This document shows positions 33,774 to 45,654 of a stretch of DNA of 64,000 nt, in pieces. The position numbers and the translations under genes are program-made. The notes under the pieces are model-generated. The model ran no database searches. It had not been told where the DNA came from and saw only the letters and a list, made by a program, of their open reading frames with translations. The number at the start of each line of letters is the position of its first letter. The stretch's first letter is position 1. This stretch comes from Termitomyces sp. T153 (taxonomy: Eukaryota; Basidiomycota; Agaricomycetes; Agaricales; Lyophyllaceae), in assembly GCA_018296165.2 (NCBI GenBank), contig JACKQL020000090.1, positions 62,001 through 126,000 of the forward strand, read 5' to 3'.

Positions 33774-35081
33774 CTACAAACCATCGCTTCTGAACTCCAT
33801 AACCACCGGACAATGATCAGAAGCTCCGTAAATCTCATCTCTGATTTCACACTGGATACAAAGTCCTCAGTACCTAGCCCTTTAAGTCAAGAAAGTAACG
33901 TACTAATTTTACGCGTTCTACAATACCCTCACTCAATACAACTAATCAAAGAGTGTCAGGCGGTGCGATATCTACTTTAGAAGAATAAACCTTACACATG
34001 TCGAGGCGCCATCCGGTTCCATTCTGCCGACAGTTGAAACGATAAGAGAAGTAGGTATAATGTCTGAGATCTGGGTGCATCTGACGCCAGATGTCAACGA
34101 ATCTCTCGGGAGCATCTGGAGAGTTGAGTATATTGTTGAAAGCAGTTGTTTCTACTTCTGTATATCCAGGTGACTTGTTCCAGTTAGATTTAGCGTTGCG
34201 AAGGTCTTCAGAAAATATTCAGACATTTTACATTCATCACGAAGGATTCTCACCCATCTCTGTCGGTGCAACATTCAAATCGCCTGTCCATATGACAGGC
34301 TTCCTTTTGTCAAGGTCTCGGATATAGGTATCAAAGTGAGTATTCCACTCTTTTTTGGCATCTAGGGTCTGATATCGTGAGCTCAGTTTCGTGTAGATCA
34401 GTTGGTCCAAGGATACCTTGAGACCCTGGCCTGCATTGACGACATAGGTGCCAATCAAATAGCATGTCTCGAATTCCAGTGTAATGATCCTTCCTTTGAC
34501 CTCGGAAGGGTCAGGATGGCCAGGAAGTGCCATATTTACATTGAGTGGTTTGAATTTCGACAGAATAGCCGTACCAGCTGATAATCGCATTAGTCAATAC
34601 TTACATGTTCTGAGACCAAACTTACAGTATCCCTTTTTATCAGCGATAGACCAGTATCGGTAGGGGTAGCGATTTACCAAGGCAGGATCAACAGGCTCAT
34701 TATTGACCTATGAAGGTGTCAGAGCTATGGACTAGTACATCTGTTGTGGGATGCATACCTTTGTCTCAGTGAGAACCAGAATATCCGCGTCTTCTGCTTC
34801 TACGTAGTTTTTGAATCCCTGCCAAAAAAGTCTATTTACGCGACTGAGACACGTTTAAAGTGTGCTCAAACCTTCTTTGAACTCGCTGCCAAACCGCAAA
34901 TATTCCATGTAGCAATCCGTAGCGTGCCTGGTGTTTTCTGAGGAAACGTGATGGTGACTGGTAGCACCTTATTTGTTGGCTGCGTGTTCTCTGGTGTAGT
35001 GGGATCTGTCTTGGCCTTCTTTGTCTTCGTTGTCTTTGCTTTCTCGTCGGCGTCTTCCGCGTTTTTACGTTTGGGTGGCAT
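33774..35081 (-). CDS. AP endonuclease, exonuclease III family (APE1-like)
   Basis: Base-excision repair enzyme that cuts DNA at abasic sites. A Lys-rich N-terminus (MPPKRKNAEDADEKAK...) looks like a nuclear localisation signal. The catalytic domain follows: LRIATWNICGLAA, ILVLTETKV (catalytic Glu), PYRYWSIADKKGYSGTAIL, GRIITLEFETCYLIGTYVVN, YQTLDAKKEWNTHFDTYI, KPVIWTGDLNVAPTE, and at the C-terminus DEIYGASDHCPVVMEFRS with the catalytic Asp-His pair. All key residues are present. There are about five short introns. The ATG at 35081 was chosen for the basic N-terminus. The frame stays open further upstream. It is divergent from the DUF7918-like gene. GATCACATGAC lies about 100 bp upstream (35183-35193). 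Confidence 0.94.
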
Positions 35082-35377
35082 TGTTGGGCGTTGAGGAATA
35101 AAGGAGCTCGGTCTTCTAGTATGAAGGAGTCGTACCAGCAGAGTTTGACTCCGAAGAAGTGACATTGACACCACATCACAAGGATCACATGACATAAATT
35201 AACGCGATCGGTCAAGGTCCGATTGCCGATGTCAAGGTTCAAGTTCGGGCCCACCAACAATTCACAGAAAAGCCACCGTCGTTCTTGTCACAAGAGAGCC
35301 CTCAGACGGTGGCACAACCCATATAAGAATAGGGCTCGTCTTGCCACAAAACCGTGGCAGCAGCCCTATTCATCTTT

Positions 35378-36584
35378 ATGCTCACTCATCGAGGATTTTC
35401 TGCTTGGATCGTCGTCGACGGGAAACCCCTCCCTGAATATCTGATCGCCGTGGATTCAAACAAGAATTGCGTCTCGTGTTGGATACCCAGCGAGGAGGGC
35501 AAGGCGGGCAATCCAATTTTTGTATTCTTCAGTGAGACTGACCGCCGTCTTCCCACGCAGAGCTTTTCCGTGTATTGGCAAGACCATGGTGGCCAAGTAG
35601 ATACTTGTTCTTTCATCACTCTAGACGGCCTAGTAGTGCCAGGTCGATTTCTGTTTGGTTGTGGCACAGCGTCAAGACAAGGGGTTAGGACGTCACTTTC
35701 TACTGAACGGCCATTCGTGTTTCAGAAGGTCGACCAGGCGGGTCAGACTTTTCTCTGCCTTTGTCAATATCATTCAAGCTGAGCTGAGCTGAGTAGTAGA
35801 AAACATATCTGCGTTGGAAGGCTCTTCTAAAGACTCCGGAATGATAATCCTACGTATAAAGCGTGTGGCGCGAGTGGAAACACATCCTCCCAACCCCATG
35901 CTGGAGCTCCCTTCGACTTACGTGGGCAAGCGGAAGCCGGGAGATCATTGTATTGGGTACGTAAGTTTTCTGTCTTCTACTCAATATAACTTGAGCATGG
36001 GATTTTTTAAGATTTGGTCAGGAGGCGCGGACTAATGAACAATATCCGTCAACGTGGTCTGTGGTTGCATACGAAGAGAAAGAACGAAAGAATACCAAAC
36101 CAAGCACGTATGTATCTTTTGTATTCCGATACAGGTCTCGAGGTACGCCTCTTCCTCTAGATGGCTGGAAATTGTTATGGAGTGTGTTTACTAGAGTTTC
36201 TGGAGGCGCAAGGTATCATCACTGACCTTGAGTCTGAGACCATATATTCCTCAACTCCTAAGCAAGCAGCCGGACGCCGAGTTGTCAGTTTGCCTTCAAC
36301 GATGCCGTTTGTGGACTTGACCATGCCGCCGAAGAAAAAGGCAAAGACATCCATGATCTCTCAGCTTGTAAGTCCATGAGACTTGGCTCGTATATCTCTC
36401 CCTAACATATGTGTAGGGACCTGGACGACTAGCACCTGATACACGAAGGACTGTAAGCCTAAAAGTGAATCCAAAGAGACCGGGTGAATTTCCTGGGCAA
36501 GGCTTGTTGGTTCCCAGTGAAATTCAGCGTGAAAGCCCTTGGGGATTTTCTAAAGACAACGGCACTGAGGCATATAGTAGTTAG
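35378..36584 (+). CDS. DUF7918-like basidiomycete protein
   Basis: Protein of a type common in Agaricomycetes and annotated, as far as I recall, as DUF7918; its function is unknown. Exons read MLTHRGFSAWIVVDGKPLPE, then YLIAVDSNKNCVSCWIPSEE, SFSVYWQDHGGQVDTCSFIT and LDGLVVPGRFLFG. After a further intron come MIILRIKRVARVETHPPNPM, an intron, and KPGDHCIGFGQEA. The region around 36050-36180 holds ATWSVV-like and FVFRYRS pieces typical of the second half. The C-terminus is low complexity with a basic KKKAK patch and ends SKDNGTEAYSS. A 54-nt stretch before SFSVYW looks like a GC-AG intron. The ATG at 35378 is preferred over 35354 because the domain starts there. Confidence 0.75.
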
Positions 36585-36813
36585 AAATCCATTTACTGAA
36601 GTAGGCTGGTGGATCTGGTCCAGCACAAGCTGTTTTCGTCGTCGATATGCTTTCCTTTTACATGTTGTCATTGCTTACAATTGCTTTCATTGTTCTCTTT
36701 CATTGCACATCTGTTATGTACTACGTTGAATCATGATGATTTTTTGTTTTCAATGCTTTCCGTTTTCAACTACTCGATCATCTGAGATGACTTGATATCC
36801 TGCAATGTGAGTG

Positions 36814-38552
36814 CTAAACCAAAGAGTTGATGTAATTCTCAATGTCTGAAAGAAGTCGTATATCAATGAACATGAAGGGTCTGATCATGATAATAATACA
36901 TACTTGCATAGCCGTTAGACGCAATATTTGCAGAATCATAGATATTTGGGCTGGTACCATGAGCTTTTTCGTAGTCATCCGGAATGCCATCTTGGTCAGA
37001 GTCGAGTGGAGACTGTGAACCGTCAAAAATTATTACTTCGTACGAGAAAAAAAACACACAGTTCCCCCGACGATAGGCCCCGGGCCATTTATAGGTGAGA
37101 CGGTGGGATCAGAGATGGTTGCGCCAATCTTTCCAAGAGAACCCAGCTCAGTGTTGATCAAGTACGTGTCAACATGGTCTCGCGATTTACTGGCCCCCGC
37201 AGATGCGATCACTTTGTTGAGTGCATCGAGTGGGGAAAATAGGGTGCCCACGGTGGGGTAATTGTACTTTGTAGTCTGGAAGTCAACATCAGAGTAGTTA
37301 TCGGTGGTTTCCGCCAGGATCCAGCCATTGAGGTTACCATCCTGCATGATACCATTCATGAATGTTGAGATAGCAAAAATTCTAGAACCTGACCTGATCG
37401 GGATCATAATAGTTGTTGGAGACGTAGGTATGGAAGTTGGCATTGCCACGTGTGACTTGACGAGGGATGTCAGAGACGACAGGCCAAGGCGGAAGAAGAA
37501 TCACCTACATGGGTGTGCCGAGGTCGATGGACCGCTGTTGATTTTTCATGAATACATTTCGGAAATACATAACACTGCATTAAACGATACCTGATGAAAA
37601 CATTATTCAAGATGTTCGCATACGATTGCCCAGCCGAATCTCCAGCTATGTAGCCACCTCCAGCTCCCCAATTATATACCTAGAGATAGATGGTCACGGC
37701 ATGTTCTCGATGCACCGAGCCTGACGATTTCTGATGGACATACCACATTGTTGACGAACTCGTTAACACCCTTCACCTTTGGGTTTCTGGTGTTATTGTC
37801 GATGTACAATGACCGTATGATACTGACGCCTCCGTCTGTCTGAATAAGACCACCACAAGAGTGGGTCTGGAGGCCCTGCGCAATAATAGAATCGGATATG
37901 GTAACATTCGATACGTCACCATTGATAGAGAAGGTCTCGTCGCGGCCCCAGGATATCGAAACGTGGTCGAAAATCATGTTTTCACCATTGGCAATGGTGA
38001 TAGCATCCTTTCCGGAGTCACCTTATGATATTATCTCGTATGGTTTGAAACGGAAACCGCGGCCAAACTCACCAGTCTTGCCCATTCTGAAGCGAATGTA
38101 ACGAGTAATAGTATTGCTTGCGGACGAGTAGGATATTCCGTTGCCATAGACAGTAATTCCTTGCCCTGGTGCTGTTTGGCCAGCGATCGTGACATGACTA
38201 CTAACGACGATTCTACTCGAAATTGTAATGAGACCCCCGACAGCAAATACCACAATCTATTAAAATGAGGAGGTAATGAATGTTGTCAGCGGAGGAAATA
38301 CCTACACGATTGGGTTGGGAGACAGCCTCACGGAAGCTTCCAGTGCCACTGTCGTTCAAATTCGTTACAATGTAAACACTGCCTCCACGTCCACCCGTGG
38401 ATTGAGCTCCAAAACCTACAGATATCACCTTTAATGTGATTGAATTTAGGTATAAGTCAGCAAGTAGGCTCACCCTCTGCGCCCGGGAAGGCTAGAAGGG
38501 CCATAGACGAAGAGGCGGCAGCAAGGATTGCGGCAAATAGGGTGCACTTCAT
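36814..38552 (-). CDS. Secreted pectate lyase-like polysaccharide lyase (PL1)
   Basis: Extracellular enzyme of the right-handed beta-helix pectate lyase family, which cleaves de-esterified pectin by beta-elimination. A signal peptide ([18 protein letters not shown]) precedes [20 protein letters not shown], the typical start of this group. Next come [73 protein letters not shown] rungs, [17 protein letters not shown] and [20 protein letters not shown]. The C-terminal part has [20 protein letters not shown], an EF-hand/dockerin-like calcium loop often found after PL1 domains, and ends ENYINSLV. About nine introns. The enzyme suggests a plant-matter-degrading or plant-associated lifestyle. Catalytic residues were not individually mapped. 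Confidence 0.9.
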
Positions 38553-39157
38553 AATTCACTAGAGGAAGAGGAGCGTCCAGCTTGGGTAGGTAGCAGTAAC
38601 TGTATTCGCATAAAAGTGTACACTGTAACCGACCGTCTCAAGATTGACCTTGAAAAAGGAAGTGAGGGTTACAAGAAGCAAAGGTGCGGGCCGATACAGA
38701 TAGTCACAGGTCATACGCAAAAAGAACGAAGGGGCTTTGGTACATATGCAACCAGATTGAAAAGTTATATCGGATGATCCTTGGAACAAAGTATTCGATA
38801 TAATTGGGAAGATTGGAATGTAACCGGGAACACATTGGGCTTGTGACCATGTCACTTTACTCGACTAGTGGACAAGAGCCTCATCACGAAGGGATGGGGG
38901 TCAGACCGCTAACGTTCAAAACAAGTTGTTCAGCTTTGACCTGTTGACCGACGTTGAGTCAAGGGGTACTGGGCAGACGGGATGCTGTTCAGGATGTAAT
39001 TGCACATGTCACCAGGAGGCTTTAGGAAATAATCGCATGTACCAGTGAGAGCTACTTATGTCCTTCGTAAGTGCCGGAAAAATACACGTGACGCAGGAGA
39101 GTCTAGTTTGGAAAACCTACTGCTTGGTTGGAACCTCTGTCTTCTCTGGTGTGAATT
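38553..39157. promoter_or_regulatory. Divergent intergenic region, pectate lyase / SAM37
   Basis: 605 bp between two divergent start codons, the longest divergent gap in the window. This would fit a regulated promoter for the secreted lyase. I found no coding fragment and no confident TATA box. Confidence 0.4.
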
Positions 39158-40410
39158 ATGTCGGCCAGCGAAATATCCCTGCATGTTTGGCCCTCCCAGT
39201 GGGGTCTTTCTTCACTTGAGCCAACATGTCTGGCGGCTGTCATGTACCTTCAGCAAGTGATGCCAGGCAAATTCTCTGTCGTTGAATGCAACGATCCCGA
39301 TTTTTCTCCGACTGGTGGGTGCGTGGTGTTTTGAGCTCCAAATGCATGACAACGTTACAGTGGATAACTAGGACACCTGCCTTACCTTGTTCATGAGCAC
39401 CACACCGTTACTTCTCTTGGTTCTATCATCAAATATATCACGGGATTAAAAGCCACTGGACCTACCCGATCGAGCTCGAATCTCGACTCATCGCTGAGTG
39501 GTACAGAGAAGGCTCAAAGTATCGCATGGTGTGCGCATGTAGAATCAAATTTGGGGGACATTGTGGTAAGCCGTTTGGTGATGCAATTGCCGATTAGCAT
39601 TATTTACCAAACTTGATAGTCTTATGCGCTCTATTCAAACCAGGACAACTGGGCAGAGTTAATGCATCCTGCTTTGGCATCACTGTACCCAATTCCACAG
39701 CGATATTATATCCCAGGCCGCATTCGTGAGATGTATAGGCCTCGCCTCGAAAGTGCTGGGCTTTGGGATCTCCCAATCAAAGAGGAAGAGAAAAAGCCAT
39801 TCAAGATTGATAAATCTTGGCAAAAACGTCAAAACACAAAGTTGTTTCAGGAAACTTTTGGTCGCGAGAGGGTATGTACAAAGTTATGACATGGTAATCT
39901 TAAAGGTGAAATATAGAACGAGCCAGGTCCTGGAGAAAGCACGCATTAGTCTCGAGATTTACGCTCGACTTCTCGACGAGCATGACTTTATATATAGGGA
40001 CAGGTAAGACTTTTTCCCTCATCGAGCTTGCTTTCTAATGCAGACTTAGGCCCACCACTTTGGATATCGTCCTTGCCGCACACATTCTTCTTTTGTTGAA
40101 ACCTGAATACCCAGAACCATCCATCCAAAATTTGATCAAACATACCCATCCAGCGCTTGCATCGCACGCACGTCGCGTGTTTGAGCACATTTCTAGCTGC
40201 CCAGAATCGCAGTTACGTATTTCTTCCACTCCAAAATTTGTGTGGAGTTCCTTAATCCCTTGGCCCTCTACTGCATGGAAAGACGGACTTTCAGAAGAGG
40301 ATATCCACTTTCGACGAATGCGTTGGGGATTCTACGGATTGACACTGGGAAGTATGGCCGTCTATCTTGCGGTGTCATTTCAAAATGTTTCTCGTCATCT
40401 ATGGAAGTAG
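39158..40410 (+). CDS. SAM37: Sorting-assembly machinery subunit SAM37/metaxin
   Basis: Mitochondrial outer-membrane protein of the SAM complex that helps assemble beta-barrel proteins. Start MSASEISLHVWPSQWGLSSL, then LAAVMYLQQVMPGKFSVVEC and NDPDFSPTG form the thioredoxin-like half. HLPYLVHEHHTVTSLGSIIK and YITGL follow. The central part (LYPIPQRYYIPGRIREMYRP) leads to the glutathione-transferase-like helical half with VLEKARISLEIYARLLDEHD, RPTTLDIVLAAHILLLLKPE and HTHPALASHARRVFEHISSC. The end (RMRWGFYGLTLGSMAVYLAV) is a likely membrane anchor. Four to five introns. Sam37 orthologues diverge quickly, so the call rests on the RPTTLDIVLAAHILLL motif and the overall domain order. Confidence 0.85.
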
Positions 40411-41190
40411 CAGGCAGTATATTCACGAGTACGTTAATTCGAGGCTTTGATTGAGGCGCGAGAATGAGAACGAGAGGGGAAGTGAGTGAGTGGATAGAAA
40501 AGAGGTTTTGCAGAGGCGAAATGCTTATTAAGTGTGCGGCCGTGATTTGCGGGAAAGAAATGGGATTTCTTTGAGTTCTAGGAGTTCTCGAGCGCCGGTT
40601 CCCCCCCTCCGGAGAGAGAGGGGCCGGAAACTCAAGCTACCACGATGGACTAGTGAGTACGAGTGTAGTAATAAGTGTAGAAATGAGTATGTGAGAGACA
40701 TATGAATTAGGGATGGTGGGTGGGATCGAAACGACGCGTGACGTATTGTGGGTGTCTAATCTAAGTCGGCGCTGCTCGCGCAGTGTGAGACGATGTGTGA
40801 ATAGAGAAGTATGTAAGGCTTACCTGCGAGCGCAGTGTGAGACGATGGGTCGTTGCCACTGCGCCCGCCGGTATATAAGGACATGAAACAATGGATGGAA
40901 TTAGACAAAGCGCGAGTGGCCCAGTGGCCCTATGTGATATCTGAGAGGGAGGTTCGGTGATTAGATCGCCGCCCGAATTAACCCCGGTCAATCCATCACA
41001 TTGCCCGAATTACCTTTTAGCTTATTATATCCTTAGTAAGTACATAGCACGTGCAATCAGGACGTCTTTGTCTCTCTCTGTCTGTGATGTGACAGTATTG
41101 TCACGCGTCAGTACATATCTTTGTGCCTTCGACAAACTTCGAATTCAATATTCAAGCTGCAATTATCATCTCCAACTGATATTCGTCACT
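40411..41190 (+). promoter_or_regulatory. TAF7 upstream region with TATA box, direct repeats and GTCACGCGTC motifs
   Basis: 780 bp without a gene. A TATA box (GTATATAAGG, 40871-40880) lies 310 bp before the TAF7 start. An 18-bp direct repeat GCGCAGTGTGAGACGATG occurs at 40778-40795 and 40830-40847. GCCCGAATTA occurs at 40971-40980 and 41003-41012. GTCACGCGTC occurs at 40733-40742 (minus) and 41100-41109 (plus), and a CACGTG E-box at 41048-41053. A G+C-rich inverted repeat, CCGG...CCGG around a run of seven Cs and GAGAGAG, sits near 40598-40630. Confidence 0.5.
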
Positions 41191-42900
41191 ATGGATGAAG
41201 ATCTCATTGTTGTTGATGATGTCGATGTTGTAGAAACTCAAGCAGGACCGTCTACTTCGACTCCTACATATGCTTTCAATCTTCGAACTAAGTCAGTCGC
41301 AGAGTCCTCTCTCGCTTCAACATCGCGTCTTCGAAGTGGCAGTCATGTATCGACTAATCCGTCTATGAAGACACCTGAACGCACCACGCGCTCGGCGGCA
41401 TATAAGAACAAGCCACAGCCAAAGCTTAAGCTCAAGTTGAGCGACAAGGCTGCTGCTCTGGCGCCTGGAATGTCATTTCTGGGACAGTACGATCGAGAGC
41501 TAGATTCTGACGAGGAAGACTTGGCGTTCGAGGAACAGTTCATCCTTCGCATGTCACCGGGAGAGGATCTTGAGAAATTGAAGAAGATGGTCGCTGCACG
41601 GGAGGTTGGCAATGATGTGTGGTTCAAATTTAAGGGCGAGCAGGGTGTATGATTGTATTATCTGGATGGTCATTAATATTTCTTCAGATTCTCGTCGTGC
41701 TGTCTTTCACATAGGGAATTCCACGTATTCAGCAAAATTGGTTGATCTACCATGTATTATCGAATCCCAAAAGACGCTTGATAACAAGCAAATGTTCAAA
41801 GTTGCCGATATATGTCAGGTCGAGCTATCGTTGCCGTTGGCTTCTTGATTTGCTGAATTTCTAAGTTCACAGATGTTTGTTGTTGATAGGAAACTCGAAA
41901 ATGATGAGCCTATAGCCCATCAAACGAATTTCAATATAGATGAATTCATCTGGCCACATGGAATGACTCCCCCGTTGCATCATGTTCGTAAACGAAGATT
42001 TCGGAAAAGGGTCAACAGAAGGGTACGTTCCATGTCTCATTCATTTTGTTCTTGTGCTTAAACGTGATAGACCATAGAAAGCGTGGAACAAGAGGTTGAA
42101 AGGCTTCTCGCTGAGGATTCACTAGCCACCGAGATTAAATATGGTAAGCTTTTTCAATCCTATACTATCCCGACAAGTCGATGTTGAACTTTCCTAGACG
42201 TTCTTGACAATGTCAATCCAGATCTATCCGACTCTGAGTTCATCGAGCGCGAGGAACCTATTGATGCTCCCACGCCGGCAATTTCTGACTCAGGCGAGCC
42301 ACAGACACCGGGTTACGATCTGGGAGACGAGGCGGATGAAAGAGATGACGCAGACGCAGCCGAGGAAGAGGATGTAGAAGCTGACATCGACGAAGAGCTT
42401 GCCGCTGAGCTGGACCTTGCGATGGCTGATGACGATGATGATGAAGGGGATGGTGATGATGAGGATGATGAAGAAAGCGAAGAAGACGAGGAGGACGAGG
42501 ATGATGATGACGAGGACGTTCAAGCGAGAAAACTCATCAATGAGGAAGTTAGGGATCTTGAAGCGGCCGTGGCGAAGAAGGGCAGGGAAGTTGCCAGCTC
42601 CGCAAATCCTTTGATCAAGGTCTGTTTTCATTTTATTTCCGTGGTCAGTTGTATTCTCACATCGTTTTGTAGAAACGCTTCGAGGATGCGCTGAAGAAGT
42701 TGACTGCGGATCTTGAGATGAAGCTAGCTCAGCGAGATGAACTGAAAGAAAAACAACGAATGAAAAAAGAGGGCCTAATTACGATGGATGCCGATAGTGA
42801 TCCTGAAGGTGGTGCAACTGACGGTCGTGATGATGCAGACATGGAAGAAAACGATCTCTTTGGTTCCGATGATCGACCTGTCGGGATGGATTTGACTTGA
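41191..42900 (+). CDS. TAF7: Transcription initiation factor TFIID subunit 7 (TAF7)
   Basis: TFIID subunit needed for RNA polymerase II initiation. After a disordered N-terminus (MDEDLIVVDDVDVVETQ...) the TAFII55 domain is clear: EEQFILRMSPGEDLEKLKKM, DVWFKFKDSRRAVFHIGNST, YSAKLVDLPCIIESQKTLDN, KQMFKVADICQMFVVDRKL and IDEFIWPHGMTPPLHHVRKR. The latter half is extremely acidic, with a long Asp/Glu run at about 42430-42520, and ends in a charged helix (KLTADLEMKLAQRDELKEKQ) and FGSDDRPVGMDLT. Five introns, including one within WFKF and one before the KKRFEDALKK helix. The start at 41191 is the first in-frame ATG after an upstream stop-rich region. Confidence 0.93.
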
Positions 42901-43087
42901 TTATAGCTTGTATTCTCTCCGCATTGTAGTCCTTCGTAGGGGTTTTTCGCATGTATGTATTTTTTATCCCATCATGCATAGGATTTGAGTCATGAGATAC
43001 CTTGACGCCATGCATAATGGGATAGGAAAGCATAGCATATTAGATCTACACTCACTTCTATGCTATCCAATAACATAGTATGGGCTG

Positions 43088-45512
43088 TTATAATGGCGGC
43101 AAAAGGCAAACAAGTCCAGCTTGAAGTACCAAGGGCACGTACATCAAGCACACGAACGGAGCAAACCAACTAAACAATACCTCCCAGTCCCAGATGGCCT
43201 GCAACATATTTTCCTGTCCAAACAATAGCCATCCCAGACCTAAAAGTACATACCCAACATATTTGACTAAACGAATCGTCACAGGACCAGAAGACGACAC
43301 AGAGAGTGGGATGCCGAGTGTTATCGCCAGAAGAGCGGCTAGCGGAAAATTCAGAACGGTGATGATTGATACGACCGCGGAAGCAAAGCATAGATTTATG
43401 GCCTTGAGCACAGCAGATAGAGAACTGGTATTTTGAGTTGGATGATAAGGAGGAACAAGAAGTGCCAATAACGGGAGTAGAGCAAACGATATGAAAATCG
43501 CTGGAGAAGCAATCTGAACAAGTTCAGTGCTCTGTCATATAGATGATAATCAATCTCACCTCCTGATACTCGATGAACTGAGAACTTGTCACCACACTCA
43601 GGAGCAAGGCGCCGACTACATGTGTTGCGCCCATTACACCCAAGACAATCAAAATCGGCCTCCGTCGCCTCAACCCCTCCTTTTCAGATTTTTCGTTGAT
43701 AATATCAGACGTCTGGCAAGCAGCGTCCGTCCAAACCCTTAAACCACCAAACATCATGGCAACGCTGATTAAGACAGCACTAGGTAGATAGCTCCCGATT
43801 TTAAGGAACCGATCCGGCCCTGTCAAGACATAGAAGAAAAACGAGGCATGAAGACGCTCCAGAAGGTTATTGGTCGTTCGTAAGGTAGATTCGATGATAC
43901 TTCGTAAATTCGTCAGAGTCGACGGATGCGAGCAGTAGATTCCTTACCGGCCAATTGCATGAAAGCCATGAGGACCAGCCGCCGGCATTGCAAATATTGT
44001 GATAGCGTCGATTCGAAATCTGATGAAGATGATGAAGCATGAGGTCGTTACTTGAGCTGAAAAGTGGATACTCACTGGTGGAAAAGTCCATGAATACCAC
44101 TCGGGTGTCCTTGGGCCTGGTATCCAAATTGGCGAATGATGTTTTTTGCCTGAGACATATATGCTGAAACGTTTTCTCGGATGGATTTGGGGATAAAGGA
44201 AGGCGAACTATTTGGCACCGGCTGGTTGAAATGGTCGTATACAATGACTGATACGCCTTCTTTATGAGATATACGTTGTACTGAATTCAAGAGATCTTGG
44301 TTTGGAAGACGTCCATTCAACCCCTCTGTGAAGGCTGTTACCACTAATTTAATACCCATGTCAGAATAAATACGAACCAAAAAATATTCCAAGATGCGAG
44401 AATGAGTGCCCTGGATAATCTATATTGAGAGCGGTCCAGATCACACCAGAGGGCAGAACCAGTCTGTCCGCGTTTAAATCTTGTAAATCATACATGAGGA
44501 CGATGTGATGGATCGGCTTGGGTGACCTACTAGATTGGGAAGATCCATGGTACGCGGCAAGCCATGCATGCATACCTTCCAAGTATCCATCGCTCACCAC
44601 AACCACGATATCCTTGGCCCAGAGAGAATAGCCTGTTGTTTGAATAGTTCAGGAGCGGGATTACCATTTAATCAGGTGTATTACGTTTGAGGAATTCAGC
44701 AAGGGCAAGTATCGTAGCAACACCTCGAAGGTTGAGGGTACCATCTCCTTCACCGGTTCGACTGAACCAAGAGGCACTGATCACCATGGCTTCGTTGCCT
44801 GATGCCCGTGGCGATGCCAGAATACCGTATGCATTTGTACCTTCCATCGGCTGCTCATGGTCAAATGGAAATAAAGAACATCACGAAACACATGAGTTGC
44901 TTACACCGGTACTAGCGCCAAATGCATAATTTTGCAATGCAGAAGATATCCCAAGCTTCCGTAGTTCAGAAACAATGAATTGTGCGCGTCTACAGAATGA
45001 CCTTGATTACATGGTATTAAAAAGCTGCCGAAAGACTTTCTTACTGTTGGCTTGTTGCGTTATTGTCCCGAAGTTGTTCCAGTCCGTCCAAATAGAGGTC
45101 TGCGTTATGTACATCATTCCAATTCCAGTATGTATTGACCTGTCGCACATTCATGTCACATAATAACGAACCTATGGTAAGCGTACCTGGTTAGGCTGGA
45201 GTGCATTCTCATCTATGTATGTCCTATGCCCCAGTTTCGGGGACGGAATTATTAGCATCCATACGTATCCTACAAAGAATAAGGTCAATCTTCGACAGCG
45301 TGAGCCTGAGGTGCTGAGGTAGTTAGATGCAAATCGCACCTTAACCACGTCAAATGGCGAGCTAAGAACAAAACCACTGCTTTTCTTCTTCGTATGCGAG
45401 TGACACTGGCGTCTGATCGAGATTTTTGAAGGCGTTGCTTTATCCTGAGAACAATACGTTTCAACAGCGTGACTGGGGGTTCATCTCCTGGGGGTTCACG
45501 TTCAGCTGGCAT
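43088..45512 (-). CDS. GAA1: GPI transamidase subunit Gaa1
   Basis: ER membrane protein of the GPI-transamidase complex, which attaches GPI anchors to proteins. The N-terminus is cytosolic and basic (PVTLLKRIVLRIKQRLQKSR, then a membrane segment and GYVWMLIIPSP). The luminal M28-like domain shows TYIDENALQPNQV, NTYWNWNDV, GILASPRASGNEAMVISASW, NLRGVATILALAEFLKR, WAKDIVVVVSDGYLEGMHAW, WTALNIDYPGHSFSH, and VTAFTEGLNGRLPNQDLLNS. The C-terminus has several membrane spans (GSYLPSAVLISVAMMFGGLR, ILIVLGVMGATHVVGALLLS, and others ending CLMYVPLVLQAGLVCLL). About ten short introns. The ATG at 45512 gives MPAEREPPGDEPPV. The first in-frame ATG is seven codons upstream. It is divergent from the deubiquitinase gene by 142 bp, with GTCACGCGTC at 45576-45585 between them. 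Confidence 0.92.
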
Positions 45513-45654
45513 GATGGATCGACTTTGAAACAACTTGGGAACGAGATGCGCGTCAAGTCACAAGAATTTGATTATGTCACGCGTCCGGCGAGCCCTTTCT
45601 TCCTTCGAATTGAAATCATCTTTCAAGTAGCCAGTCCTCAACCGTCCATTTGAC

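Noticed and set aside
40595..40635. G+C-rich inverted repeat as a rho-independent terminator or transposon end
   Set aside because: Bacterial-type terminators do not apply here, and there is no target-site duplication or second end.
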